Shown piece by piece: positions 6,188 to 13,156 of a stretch of DNA of 13,598 nucleotides. The translations under genes were made by a program, and so were the position numbers. The DNA lies in contig JAPDQY010000151.1 in NCBI GenBank assembly GCA_034505235.1, forward strand, positions 1 to 13,598, written 5' to 3'. The DNA comes from Coneutiohabitans thermophilus. Lineage in GTDB: Bacteria; Zhuqueibacterota; Zhuqueibacteria; Zhuqueibacterales; Zhuqueibacteraceae. Each line of letters starts with the position of its first letter. Positions within the stretch are counted from its first letter, which is position 1. The notes beneath the pieces are model-generated. The model ran no database searches. It saw only the letters and a program-made list of their open reading frames with translations, and had not been told where the DNA came from.

Positions 6188-7579
6188 TCAGGCCTGCGGC
6201 CCCAGCATTTTTTCCGGACGGACGTAGGCATCAAACTGCTCGGCGGTCAACAGACCCAGCTCGAGAGCGGCTTCGCGCAGCGTTTTGTTCTCCTGGTGTG
6301 CCTTCTTTGCAATCCTGGCGGCATTGTCGTAACCGATATAAGGATTGAGCGCGGTGACCAGCATCAGGGAATTTTCCAGATGTTTTTGCAGGTTGCGGTG
6401 GTTGGGGGCAATGCCGGCGGCACAGTGTTCTTCGAAGCTCGCGCAGGCATCCGCCAGCAGCCGGATGGACTGCAGCAGATTGTAAATGATCACCGGCTTG
6501 AAAACGTTCAACTCGAAATTGCCGGAGGCGCCGGCGAGGTTGATGGTCACATCATTGCCCAAAACCTGCGCCGCCACCATCGTCATCGCCTCCGATTGCG
6601 TGGGATTGACCTTGCCCGGCATGATCGAGCTGCCCGGCTCGTTTTCGGGAATCGTGATTTCGCCGATGCCGCTGCGCGGGCCGGAGGCCAGCCAGCGGAT
6701 GTCGTTGGCAATTTTCATCAACGAGCAGGCGATGGTTTTCAAGGCGCCGCTGGCCATCACCAGCGCATCGTGGCTGGCGAGCGCTTCGAATTTGTTGGCG
6801 GCACTCACGAAGGGGTAGCCGGTCAATTCCGCGATTTTGGCGGCGGCTTTCTCCGCGAATTGCGGATGGGTGTTCAGGCCGGTGCCCACCGCCGTGCCGC
6901 CCAGCGCCAGCTCATACAAATCCGGCAGCACGGCGTGAATCCGGCGCACGCCCTGATCGAGCTGCCGCACATAGCCGGAAAACTCCTGGCCCAGGGTGAG
7001 CGGCACGGCATCCATCAAATGCGTGCGGCCGATTTTGATGACGTCCTTGAAAGCCGCGGACTTGGCGGCCAGCGTGTCGCGCAGCCGCCTCAGGGCGGGC
7101 AGCAGCCGGTGATGCAGTTCGTGCACCGCGGCAATGTGCATGGCCGTGGGAAACGTGTCATTGGACGATTGCGCCTTGTTGACGTCATCGTTGGGATGAA
7201 TCGGCTGCTTGCTGCCCAGCTTGCCGCCGCTGATTTCGATGGCACGATTCGAGATGACTTCATTCACATTCATGTTGGTCTGCGTGCCGCTGCCGGTTTG
7301 CCACACCACCAGCGGAAAATGATCGTCGAGCTTGCCGGCAATGACTTCCTCGGCGGCCTGCACGATCAGCCCGGCCTTTTCCGCGGGCAGCAGGCCCAGC
7401 TCCTGATTCACCAGTGCGGCCGCCTTTTTGAGAATGCCGAAGGCCCAGATCAATTCCCGCGGCATGCGCTCCGTCCCGATCTTGAAGTGTTGCAGCGAGC
7501 GCGCGGTTTGCGCGCCATAATACCGGTCGGCCGGCACCTGTACTTCTCCCAGGCTGTCGGTTTCAATACGATAATTCAT
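6188..7579 (-). CDS. fumC: Class II fumarate hydratase
   Basis: Iron-independent fumarase of the aspartase/fumarase superfamily, catalysing reversible hydration of fumarate to L-malate in the TCA cycle; active as a homotetramer. The 463-aa length is standard. Visible motifs, in order: WQTGSGTQTNMNVNEVI (about 94-110), SSNDTFPTAMH (138-148), GRTHLMDAVPLTLGQEF with the conserved active-site His187, and the signature loop GSSIMPGKVN (316-325) carrying the catalytic Ser. ATG 7577-7579 is preferred over the ATG four codons upstream (7589-7591): GGAGAAG lies just before the inner one, the outer one has no ribosome binding site, and MNYRIETDSLGEV is the usual N-terminus. Fumarase rather than aspartase fits the length and N-terminus. 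It is the first gene of the leftward cluster, 53 bp before the DinB-like gene. Confidence 0.96.
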   Translation of the reverse strand: MNYRIETDSLGEVQVPADRYYGAQTARSLQHFKIGTERMPRELIWAFGILKKAAALVNQELGLLPAEKAGLIVQAAEEVIAGKLDDHFPLVVWQTGSGTQTNMNVNEVISNRAIEISGGKLGSKQPIHPNDDVNKAQSSNDTFPTAMHIAAVHELHHRLLPALRRLRDTLAAKSAAFKDVIKIGRTHLMDAVPLTLGQEFSGYVRQLDQGVRRIHAVLPDLYELALGGTAVGTGLNTHPQFAEKAAAKIAELTGYPFVSAANKFEALASHDALVMASGALKTIACSLMKIANDIRWLASGPRSGIGEITIPENEPGSSIMPGKVNPTQSEAMTMVAAQVLGNDVTINLAGASGNFELNVFKPVIIYNLLQSIRLLADACASFEEHCAAGIAPNHRNLQKHLENSLMLVTALNPYIGYDNAARIAKKAHQENKTLREAALELGLLTAEQFDAYVRPEKMLGPQA

Positions 7580-7582
7580 GTT

Positions 7583-7589
7583 CTTCTCC
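7583..7589 (-). promoter_or_regulatory. fumC ribosome binding site that decides the start
   Basis: The minus strand reads GGAGAAG, 3 nt before the ATG at 7577-7579 (6 nt from the GGAG core). It overlaps the alternative ATG at 7589-7591, which itself has no site upstream, so the inner start is the better choice. Confidence 0.65.
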
Positions 7590-7637
7590 ATGAAGGGCAG
7601 GAAGGATGGCTCGCGTTGGTTCTAAAACGACGCAGGC

Positions 7638-7667
7638 AATATAACCAGGAAAGAGAGTGGGACACAA
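7638..7667 (-). promoter_or_regulatory. Candidate promoter of the fumC - DinB-like - nagB cluster
   Basis: On the minus strand, TTGTGT (7662-7667) and TATATT (7638-7643) are separated by 18 nt. The -10 matches consensus at 5 of 6 positions and the -35 at 3 of 6. Transcription would start near 7630, giving a leader of about 50 nt. Predicted by eye only; the organism's sigma-factor preferences are unknown. Confidence 0.3.
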
Positions 7668-8046
7668 GCACGTTTTGCCGACCAGCGTGACGCTGCGGGT
7701 GTACGGCATTGCCCCCCGGATAAGCTCTCGCGACCGCGCCGTTTGGGATGACAGAGTTTTTCGCAGATGAGCGCAGTTGCAGAAATAAGTGTTGATCAAC
7801 GTTCCTCCGATTTCGAATGCGGAGCAACGCCGACTGCGAAATTCGCCCGTTCGCCGAAGACGTCCCGTTTTTTTCCTCTCATCATGGAAATAGCCCGCCT
7901 GGCGGCCTTCGCCCAAAGTCTCCGGCAAAGCCGCTTCTCCCGGTGCACTCTGCGACGCGGAGAGGCGGACAGGGTCGCATTGCGCTTGCTGGCAACAACC
8001 GGCGTGCGTTGCACCGGCCGGGTTTTCGCGGGCAAGGCCGCGGCAG

Positions 8047-8075
8047 TTGCGCTGTACGATTTTCTTTTGTATGTT
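8047..8075 (+). promoter_or_regulatory. Candidate gatB promoter
   Basis: TTGCGC (8047-8052) and TATGTT (8070-8075) are 17 nt apart. A start near 8082 would give a leader of about 60 nt before the gatB ATG. Both boxes match consensus only partly. Confidence 0.28.
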
Positions 8076-8142
8076 GCCCCACCGGCGAAACGGCAATTGG
8101 TGCCGGCGCCCGAGTTTCGCTCTTCAACACCGACGCAGCCTC

Positions 8143-9698
8143 ATGCCCTACGAACCTGTCATTGGCCTGGAAGTGCACGCGCAACTGCTGACGGAATCCA
8201 AGCTGTTCTCGCCCGCCAGCACCAAATTCGGCGCGGCACCCAACACCCAGGTGACGCCCGTTTGCGCCGGCCTGCCCGGCGTGCTGCCCGTGCTCAATCG
8301 CAAGGCGGTCGAGCTTGCCATCAAAATGGGGCTGGCCACCCATTGCACGATTGCGCCGGTTTCCCTGTTCGCGCGCAAGCATTATTTCTATCCCGATTTG
8401 CCCAAGGGTTATCAAATCTCACAATATGAAGAGCCGCTGCGTGAGCACGGCGCGCAGGTTCTTCGGCCCGGGCGGCGCCTCGGTGGCGTTGTAGGCCGAG
8501 ATCAGGCCGCACACGGGGATGCGCCCGAAGGTGNNNNNNNNNNTGTGAGCACGGCTGGCTGGAGATCGAGCCGGAGGAAGGCGGCGGCAAGCGTGTGCGC
8601 ATCGTGCGCATTCATCTCGAGGAAGATGCCGGCAAGCTGATTCACGCCGAGCCATTCGTCGACCCCGAGGAAACGCTGGTCGATCTCAACCGCTGCGGCG
8701 TGCCTTTGATCGAGATTGTCAGCGGGCCGGATCTCTCCTCGCCACGCGAGGCCGCGCTTTACCTGCAGCGCATCCGCCAGCTCGTGCGCTATCTCGGCAT
8801 TTGCGACGGCAACATGGAGGAGGGCAGCCTGCGCTGCGATGCCAACGTCTCGGTGCGGCCCGCCGGTCAGCGGGAGCTCGGCACCAAAACCGAAATCAAA
8901 AACATGAACTCCGTGCGCCAACTCGAACGCGCACTCGAGGTCGAGATTCGTCGTCAAATCGATCTTCTCACGAGTGGCGCTACCGTGGCGCAGGAGACGC
9001 GGTTGTGGGATGCCGGCCGCGGCCAGACCATGGCGATGCGCTCCAAGGAGGAGGCGCATGATTATCGTTATTTCCCCGAGCCTGATCTTGTGCCGTTGCA
9101 CATCGACGCTGCCTGGCGCCAGCGGGTGCTGGCCAGCCTGCCGGAGCTGCCCTGGACGCGGTGTGAGCGGTTCCGCGCGCAGTATCAGCTCTCCCGGGCG
9201 CACGCGGAGGTGCTCACCGAGGAACGCGAGTTGGCCGATTACTTCGAGGCGGTGGCGGCCGGCGTGCGGGAGGTGCAGCAGGCCGCCAATTGGGTGATGG
9301 GTGAAGTCCTGCGCGTGCTGCGCGAGCAGAAAATCGCAATCACCGCCTTCCCGCTGGCGCCCGCGGCGCTGGCTGAACTGATTCGATTGGTGGAGCAGGG
9401 CACCATCAACAACAAGACTGCCAAGGAAGTGTTCGAGCAAATGCTTTCGACCGGCAAAAGCGCGGCGGCGATTGTACAGGAGCGGGGATTGGAACAAGTC
9501 TCCGATCAGGCTGAGATTGCACAAGCCGTGGCAGCGGTGCTGGCGGCGCATCCCGGGGAAGTTGCGCGCTATCGCGCCGGTGAAACCAGAGTCTTTGGTT
9601 TTTTGGTGGGACAATTAATGAAGGCCACGCGTGGCAGGCTGAATCCCCAGCTCGCCAACGAATTGCTGCGTGCCAAACTCCTCACGCCGCCAACCTGA
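8143..9698 (+). CDS. gatB: Asp-tRNA(Asn)/Glu-tRNA(Gln) amidotransferase subunit B, interrupted by a scaffold gap
   Basis: GatB is the tRNA-binding and kinase subunit of the GatCAB complex, which amidates Glu-tRNA(Gln) and/or Asp-tRNA(Asn). The left part (8143-8439) gives residues 1-99: MPYEPVIGLEVHAQL, then VCAGLPGVLPVLN, then HYFYPDLPKGYQISQYEEPL. The right part (8544-9698, another frame) resumes with CEHGWLEIE and continues through DLNRCGVPLIEIVSGPDL, GSLRCDANVSVRP, KTEIKNMNS and DYRYFPEPDLVPL, into the YqeY-like C-terminal domain with NNKTAKEVFEQML and GFLVGQLMKATRG. Removing 8440-8543 joins the parts exactly in frame into 483 residues, the normal GatB length. The break is therefore most likely an assembly artefact, not a pseudogene. 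The ATG has no clear ribosome binding site, but the N-terminus matches the family. gatA and gatC are not adjacent, which is common. Confidence 0.93.
8440..8533 (-). other. Probable chimeric contig end: fragment of a CurA-like NADP-dependent oxidoreductase
   Basis: These 94 bases sit inside gatB just before the Ns but do not encode GatB. On the minus strand they read TFGRIPVCGLISAYNATEA followed by PPGPKNLRAVLTQRL, which is typical of the zinc-independent medium-chain oxidoreductases (CurA / prostaglandin reductase-like). The piece is more GC-rich than its surroundings and open across its whole length. Its junction with gatB falls in a stretch of similarity: GAAGAGCCGCTG followed by CGTGAGCACGGC here, against TGTGAGCACGGC where gatB resumes after the gap. 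A false join through that similarity is the simplest explanation. A true insertion is unlikely because gatB resumes at the very next expected codon. Confidence 0.75.
8534..8543. other. Scaffold gap (10 N)
   Basis: Ten unknown bases placed by the scaffolder. Because gatB is complete without them, the true gap length is probably zero, or negative (overlapping contig ends). Confidence 0.98.
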
Positions 9699-9721
9699 CG
9701 CCCGTTGCCCCGCCATCGCAG

Positions 9722-9778
9722 ACTCGCAAGTGCGGGGCCTCTGCCGCCGTCCGGCTGTTGCAGTACACTCTTGCGAGT
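9722..9778. other. 9-bp inverted repeat between gatB and the threonine synthase gene
   Basis: ACTCGCAAG (9722-9730) and CTTGCGAGT (9770-9778) are perfectly complementary around a 39-nt loop. It lies in the 183-bp gap downstream of gatB. No T-run follows, so it does not look like a standard terminator. It could be a leader structure or an operator, or chance. Confidence 0.3.
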
Positions 9779-9881
9779 TTCCGCCGTGCCCACAGTTGCT
9801 GAGGCCCGGCCCAGCCATGACGGAAATCTTTTGGGAGGCCAGCGTTTTGACAATCTCTCACCTGCCGCCCGCTGAGTGACA

Positions 9882-11060
9882 ATGAGGCATTCTTTGCGAT
9901 CTTTTTTCACCCATCTCGCCTGCACGCGTTGTGACCGAACTTTCGACCGGCACGAACGCTGCGAGTTGTGCGGGTGTGGCGCGCCGCTGTTTGCCTGCTA
10001 TGACATTGCCGCCGCGCGCCGGCATTGGTCGAAAGCCGATTTGTTGCATGCACCGGCCAGTTTATGGCGTTACGCGCCCATGCTGCCGGTGTTGGAGGAC
10101 AAGCACCGCATCTCCCTCGGTGAAGGCTGGACGCCGCTGCTGCCGGTGGAGAGGCTCGCCGCCCAGTTTGGTCTGGCGCATTTGTGGATCAAGGACGAAT
10201 CACCGAATCCCACCGCCTCGTTCAAGGCACGCGGCATGTCTCTGGCGATTTCCCGCGCCCGGGAATTGGGGGTGCAGCAAGTCGCCGTGCCCTCCGCCGG
10301 CAATGCCGGCAGTGCCGTCGCTGCTTATGCCGCGGCCGCGGGCATGCCGGCGTATGTCTTCATGCCCAAAGACGTGCCTGCCGCCTTCCGCCACGAATGC
10401 GAATTCTATGGCGCGCATTTGGAGCTGGTCGAGGGGTTGATCACCGATTGTGCGAAGCAGGTGCTGGCGGGCAAAGCCACCCAGGGCTGGTTCGATCTCT
10501 CGACGCTGAAAGAACCCTATCGCGTGGAAGGCAAGAAGACGATGGGCTACGAACTGGCCGAGCAATTCGACTGGCAGCTTCCCGATGTGATCATTTACCC
10601 CACCGGCGGCGGCACCGGTTTGATCGGCATGTGGAAGGCCTTCGATGAGCTGGAAGGCCTGGGCTGGATCGGAGCCCGGCGTCCGCGCATGGTGGCGGTG
10701 CAGTCGCAGGGCTGCGCGCCCATCATTCGCGCATTCGAGAAAGGCCTGGATTACGCGCCGGAGTGGCCGCATGCCGCGACGGTGGCGTCAGGCCTGCGGG
10801 TGCCGCGCGCGGTGGGGGATTTTCTCATGCTGCACATTCTGCGCGCCAGCCATGGCACGGCGGTGGCCGTGGCGGAAGATGCCATTGCCCCGGCAACCCG
10901 CGCCTATTCGCGTGCCACCGGCATTTTCTTTTGCCCGGAAGGCGCCGCCGCGCTGGAGGCCGCGCGCATGCTTGCAGCCGCCGGCTGGATCAAACCACAG
11001 GAGCGGGTGGTGGTTTTCAACACCGGCTCCGGCTTGAAATATGCTGATGCCCTGTCCTGA
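9882..11060 (+). CDS. thrC: Threonine synthase (PLP-dependent) with N-terminal Cys4 motif
   Basis: Converts O-phospho-L-homoserine to L-threonine in the cytoplasm, the last step of threonine synthesis. The protein is 392 aa from ATG 9882; a GTG two codons upstream (9876) is an equally possible start, since neither has a clear ribosome binding site. An N-terminal zinc-ribbon-like pattern, C-x2-C-x9-C-x2-C (Cys14, 17, 27, 30), is common in threonine synthases. The fold-type II PLP core follows: the PLP lysine Lys115 in PNPTASFKARGM, the SAGNAGSA loop (138-145) that holds the substrate carboxylate, and the phosphate-cradle GGGTG (242-246). GEGWTPLLPV (81-90) is the typical substrate-channel start. 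Related enzymes such as cysteate synthase share this architecture, so the substrate is assigned by family likelihood. It stands alone, with no thrA or thrB nearby. Confidence 0.9.
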   Translation: MRHSLRSFFTHLACTRCDRTFDRHERCELCGCGAPLFACYDIAAARRHWSKADLLHAPASLWRYAPMLPVLEDKHRISLGEGWTPLLPVERLAAQFGLAHLWIKDESPNPTASFKARGMSLAISRARELGVQQVAVPSAGNAGSAVAAYAAAAGMPAYVFMPKDVPAAFRHECEFYGAHLELVEGLITDCAKQVLAGKATQGWFDLSTLKEPYRVEGKKTMGYELAEQFDWQLPDVIIYPTGGGTGLIGMWKAFDELEGLGWIGARRPRMVAVQSQGCAPIIRAFEKGLDYAPEWPHAATVASGLRVPRAVGDFLMLHILRASHGTAVAVAEDAIAPATRAYSRATGIFFCPEGAAALEAARMLAAAGWIKPQERVVVFNTGSGLKYADALS

Positions 11061-11130
11061 GGGCGGCAGGGACACCAATCTCTTCGAAGTTGTTTCGTTG
11101 CAAAAAAGCAAAGATTTTTCGGTTCTATGT

Positions 11131-11150
11131 CGATTTGTGTGGGCAAATCG
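11131..11150. other. Small perfect hairpin downstream of the threonine synthase gene
   Basis: CGATTTG (11131-11137) and CAAATCG (11144-11150) pair perfectly over 7 bp with a 6-nt loop, about 70 bp beyond the thrC stop. The T-run expected of an intrinsic terminator is missing; GTAGCGC, the first bases of the repeat-arm consensus, overlaps its last base (11150). Confidence 0.35.
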
Positions 11151-11285
11151 TAGCGCGGCACGCGGCCTTGAACCAATTGCCGGGACGCTGATCGACGCAG
11201 TGTCGCGCTGATTTTTATCAGTGGCAAACTGGACAAAGCGACGCCGCCAAAATCTCTGCGGCCAAAATGGTGTCTTTGAGGTGAG

Positions 11286-11469
11286 TTGCCATGCCGCATG
11301 CGGCAGCCATCAGAATGAAAATGAATTTTCGTAGTGATGCCTTCAGGCACTGACATCACGATGAAAATGTAGCGCAGACCTCTTGTCTGCAGGCAGACTG
11401 GAAGCCTGCGCTACGACATCTTCGTGGTAATTTGCCATGCCTGTGTGGCCTCCCATCGGGATGAAAGCG
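11286..11469. repeat. Three degenerate copies of a leader unit (46-bp and 100-bp offsets)
   Basis: ATGCC followed 24 bp later by ATGAAAAtG or ATGAAAgcG occurs three times: ATGCC at 11291, 11337 and 11437, and ATGAAA at 11315, 11361 and 11461. A CATC precedes each ATGAAA, and copies 1 and 3 share TTGCCATGCC. Between ATGCC and CATC each copy has its own sequence, but copy 1 is a perfect palindrome (TGCCGCATGCGGCA, 11292-11305) and copy 2 folds as TGCC-TTCA-GGCA inside GTGATG/CATCAC (11334-11359). Copies 2 and 3 run directly into palindromes B and C. Confidence 0.7.
11369..11414. repeat. Palindromic intergenic repeat, copy B
   Basis: Two 22-nt arms (11369-11390 and 11393-11414) around a 2-nt centre, complementary at 18 of 22 positions; the outer nine (GTAGCGCAG and CTGCGCTAC) pair perfectly. 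Its left arm differs from that of copy C at one base only. Each arm can fold separately as GCAGAC-N5-GTCTGC or its counterpart. Confidence 0.85.
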
Positions 11470-11514
11470 TCGCGCAGACCTCTTGTCTGCCTGCAGGTCG
11501 GCGGCCTGTGCCAC
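11469..11514. repeat. Palindromic intergenic repeat, copy C
   Basis: Same geometry as copy B (22 + 2 + 22 nt; arms 11469-11490 and 11493-11514), starting exactly 100 bp after it. The left arm is nearly identical to copy B (21 of 22), but the right arm has diverged, so the arms match each other at only 14 of 22. It looks like an older or decaying copy. Confidence 0.75.
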
Positions 11515-12084
11515 GGCATTTTTACGGCATGCGATGACAAGGCAAACGCTGGTCTGGGGAAACACTCTTGTGCAGCACCCGCGGTCGAAGTCTTGCCATT
11601 CAGTACCCACAAAAATCAACATAGAGCCGATTATTCCAAGGATAAAATCTTTTCGGTGGGGTTTTGCACTCCGTTGGGGATTTTCTTTTTGGCGGTGGCG
11701 TGTTCACCTTGGCGAAGGGGATGGCAATCCCGCTCTCGTGACCGAGTCGTTTCATGCACTGTCCGCGGCGCAGCTTGCCTGGAACAACACCGGCAGCGCC
11801 GAGCGGCAGCATACGCAGAGAATGCCGGCCGTCATCCCGCAATAAAATGTGTGGCCTAGCACCGGTGTCCCTGCCTGCAATCAAGATGTTTGCGCCATGT
11901 CCCCACGCGTCACCGAGGCATTACCGCCGGCCGTCTGCGATCACATCAGGACGGTGCCTGAAGGCTAAAAAAGCCGCCCAAAATTCCCGTGAACTTTGAC
12001 GGAAGGTGCGTTGTTCAATGGATGTCCGTTTCCCATTCCAGGGTTCGAGATGCCAGCCTGCATGACAATAAACTTCAACGCATC

Positions 12085-12089
12085 GGAGG
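12085..12089 (+). promoter_or_regulatory. Ribosome binding site of the PEGA lipoprotein
   Basis: GGAGG lies 5 nt before the ATG at 12095. It decides this start over the in-frame ATGs further upstream (11996, 12050 and 12062), which would also hide the signal peptide. Confidence 0.8.
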
Positions 12090-12094
12090 ATACC

Positions 12095-13075
12095 ATGCCA
12101 GCCCCCAGCCGTTACGCCTTTCATGCTGTCACAGCCTGGTTCGCGACATCGCTCGTGGCGCTGCTGTGGTCTGCCGGACTGTTGGGATGTGCCAGCGGGC
12201 GCTTGACCACCGATCGCGCCTATGCCAGGCTCAAGCCCAAACAGCAACTGCCGGAACGCGAATTGCGCGAGCAGCCGGAAAATTTGCTGATCAAGATCAC
12301 CAATGTCGCCGATGCCGGCAGGAGCTACCGCAACTTTGTGGTGCTGCGTATCAATGGCCAGGAAATCTCTCCCATCGAAAAACTCTCGAATTTCACTTCC
12401 ACCTATACCTATCCGTTGCGGCTGCAGCACGGAATTTACGAAGTCAAAGCCGAGTATCATGTCGTGGGCTTTTGGCGTGAACAAGTGTTTGACATCGTCA
12501 CGGATGAGGAAGTGAAGGTGCTGCCGGGACAGCGCACGGTTTTGCAGGTGGCGCTCGACAAAGACAGCCGCGGCTGGCTGCGCCAAAACCCGGCCCGCTT
12601 CCAACTGCGTTATGAGCCGTTGCTGGCGGACAAGAAACCCGTGGAAGAAAAGGCGTCCTCCGGGCAGGCTGCAGTCACGACACCACGGCCTTTCATCATT
12701 GAGCCCGCGCCCGAAAAGCCTGATCCCCGACCCATCATCACCCGGCCGGCACCCGAGGTGATCGCACCCGCGCCGAGCCAGCCGGTGGCACAAGCCCCGC
12801 AGGCGACACCCGCCGCTTCGCAACCGGCGCCTGCCGATGTCGTCACGGTGCAGATCAATACCAGCCCTGCGGGTGCCGAGGTGATCGTGGATGACCGCTA
12901 TTATGGGCAATCGCCGCTGAAGATCACCCTGACCAACACGCAAAACCACATCCTGCAAATCTCGCGACCCGGCTACCGGGAAGTCGTGAAGATTCTCAAT
13001 GCCGCGGAATTGCGGGAGCAGCCCTTGCTGCAGCTTCTGATCAAGATGGAGCCGGTCGAAAAGACCCGGGAGTAG
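12095..13075 (+). CDS. PEGA-domain lipoprotein
   Basis: A 326-aa predicted lipoprotein of unknown function. The N-terminus has a hydrophobic stretch (about 13-31) ending in the lipobox LLGC, with Cys32 as the lipidated residue, so the protein is membrane-anchored in the envelope. Residues about 60-175 form a first, beta-rich domain that I do not recognise (ENLLIKITNVADAG, then FVVLRINGQEISPIEKLSNF, then HGIYEVKAEYHVVGFWREQV). A Pro/Ala-rich linker (about 185-247) follows, with repeated PAPE and PAP motifs. The C-terminus (249-318) is a PEGA domain: VTVQINTSPAGAEVIVDD, then YYGQSPLKITL, then HILQISRPGYREVVKIL. PEGA domains occur in surface-layer and envelope proteins and are thought to mediate interactions. 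Start fixed by GGAGG. It appears monocistronic, with hairpins and a T-run directly downstream. Confidence 0.85.
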   Translation: MPAPSRYAFHAVTAWFATSLVALLWSAGLLGCASGRLTTDRAYARLKPKQQLPERELREQPENLLIKITNVADAGRSYRNFVVLRINGQEISPIEKLSNFTSTYTYPLRLQHGIYEVKAEYHVVGFWREQVFDIVTDEEVKVLPGQRTVLQVALDKDSRGWLRQNPARFQLRYEPLLADKKPVEEKASSGQAAVTTPRPFIIEPAPEKPDPRPIITRPAPEVIAPAPSQPVAQAPQATPAASQPAPADVVTVQINTSPAGAEVIVDDRYYGQSPLKITLTNTQNHILQISRPGYREVVKILNAAELREQPLLQLLIKMEPVEKTRE

Positions 13076-13112
13076 GAGCGAGGCATCGGCGCAAGCCGCC
13101 GTGCTGATTCAT

Positions 13113-13148
13113 GTGAAGAAGCCCCGGCCTTTGCCGGGTATGCTTCAC
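13113..13148. other. Strong hairpin downstream of the PEGA lipoprotein
   Basis: GTGAAG (13113-13118) pairs with CTTCAC (13143-13148), and CCCGGC (13123-13128) with GCCGGG (13133-13138) around a CTTT loop. It lies 37 bp after the stop. No T-run follows it directly, but a second hairpin with one begins 9 bp later, so the two may act together in termination or mRNA protection. Confidence 0.55.
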
Positions 13149-13156
13149 CTCTGTTG

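Larger units (their letters stand above)
7592..8142. other. 550-bp divergent intergenic region between fumC and gatB
   Basis: No supported gene. It separates leftward fumC from rightward gatB and so must hold both promoters; one candidate for each is listed. A small hairpin CAGCG-TGA-CGCTG lies at 7683-7695. A 12-mer, TACGGCATTGCC (7702-7713), also occurs at 4599-4610 beside repeat copy A. Open frames across 7767-8429 have no recognisable motif, and one runs out of frame into gatB, so I treat them as chance frames. Confidence 0.6.
11061..12094. other. About 1 kb of non-coding DNA with a degenerate repeat array
   Basis: The longest gene-free stretch in the window. It holds a small perfect hairpin (CGATTTG and CAAATCG, 11131-11150), an imperfect repeat pair (11152-11161 with 11200-11209), the leader/palindrome array at 11286-11514, and a long featureless part (11520-12080). 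I see no clear terminator for the threonine synthase gene. The frames here (for example 11437-11859 on the plus strand) have low-complexity, motif-free translations that run through the repeats. A possible decayed arm lies near 11855-11878 (ending CCTGCCTGC). A TTGACG at 11996-12001 has no convincing -10 partner. Confidence 0.65.

Noticed and set aside
7767..8429. A 220-codon plus-strand frame overlapping the start of gatB
   Set aside because: Its right part is the gatB coding region in the wrong frame and its left part has no motif. gatB in its own frame is unambiguous.
8143..9698. gatB as a real pseudogene with a frameshift
   Set aside because: The frame change coincides with the N run and a foreign-looking segment, and excision restores a complete, well-conserved protein. 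GatB is also usually essential where the indirect tRNA amidation pathway is used.
11041..11075. A terminator at the end of the threonine synthase gene
   Set aside because: GCCCT and AGGGC around the stop codon form only a 5-bp stem and no T-run follows.
11286..11514. A CRISPR-like array
   Set aside because: Only two near-identical left arms are present, the units are palindromic with degenerate leaders, spacers are not of uniform unique type, and no cas genes are present.
11343..11859. Small open frames in the 1-kb gap (11343-11612 minus; 11437-11859 plus)
   Set aside because: They run through repeat copies B and C, lack ribosome binding sites and motifs, and overlap each other on both strands.
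12036..12060. A GGTTCGAGA stretch resembling a tRNA T-loop
   Set aside because: No acceptor, D-arm or anticodon-arm partner can be folded around it.
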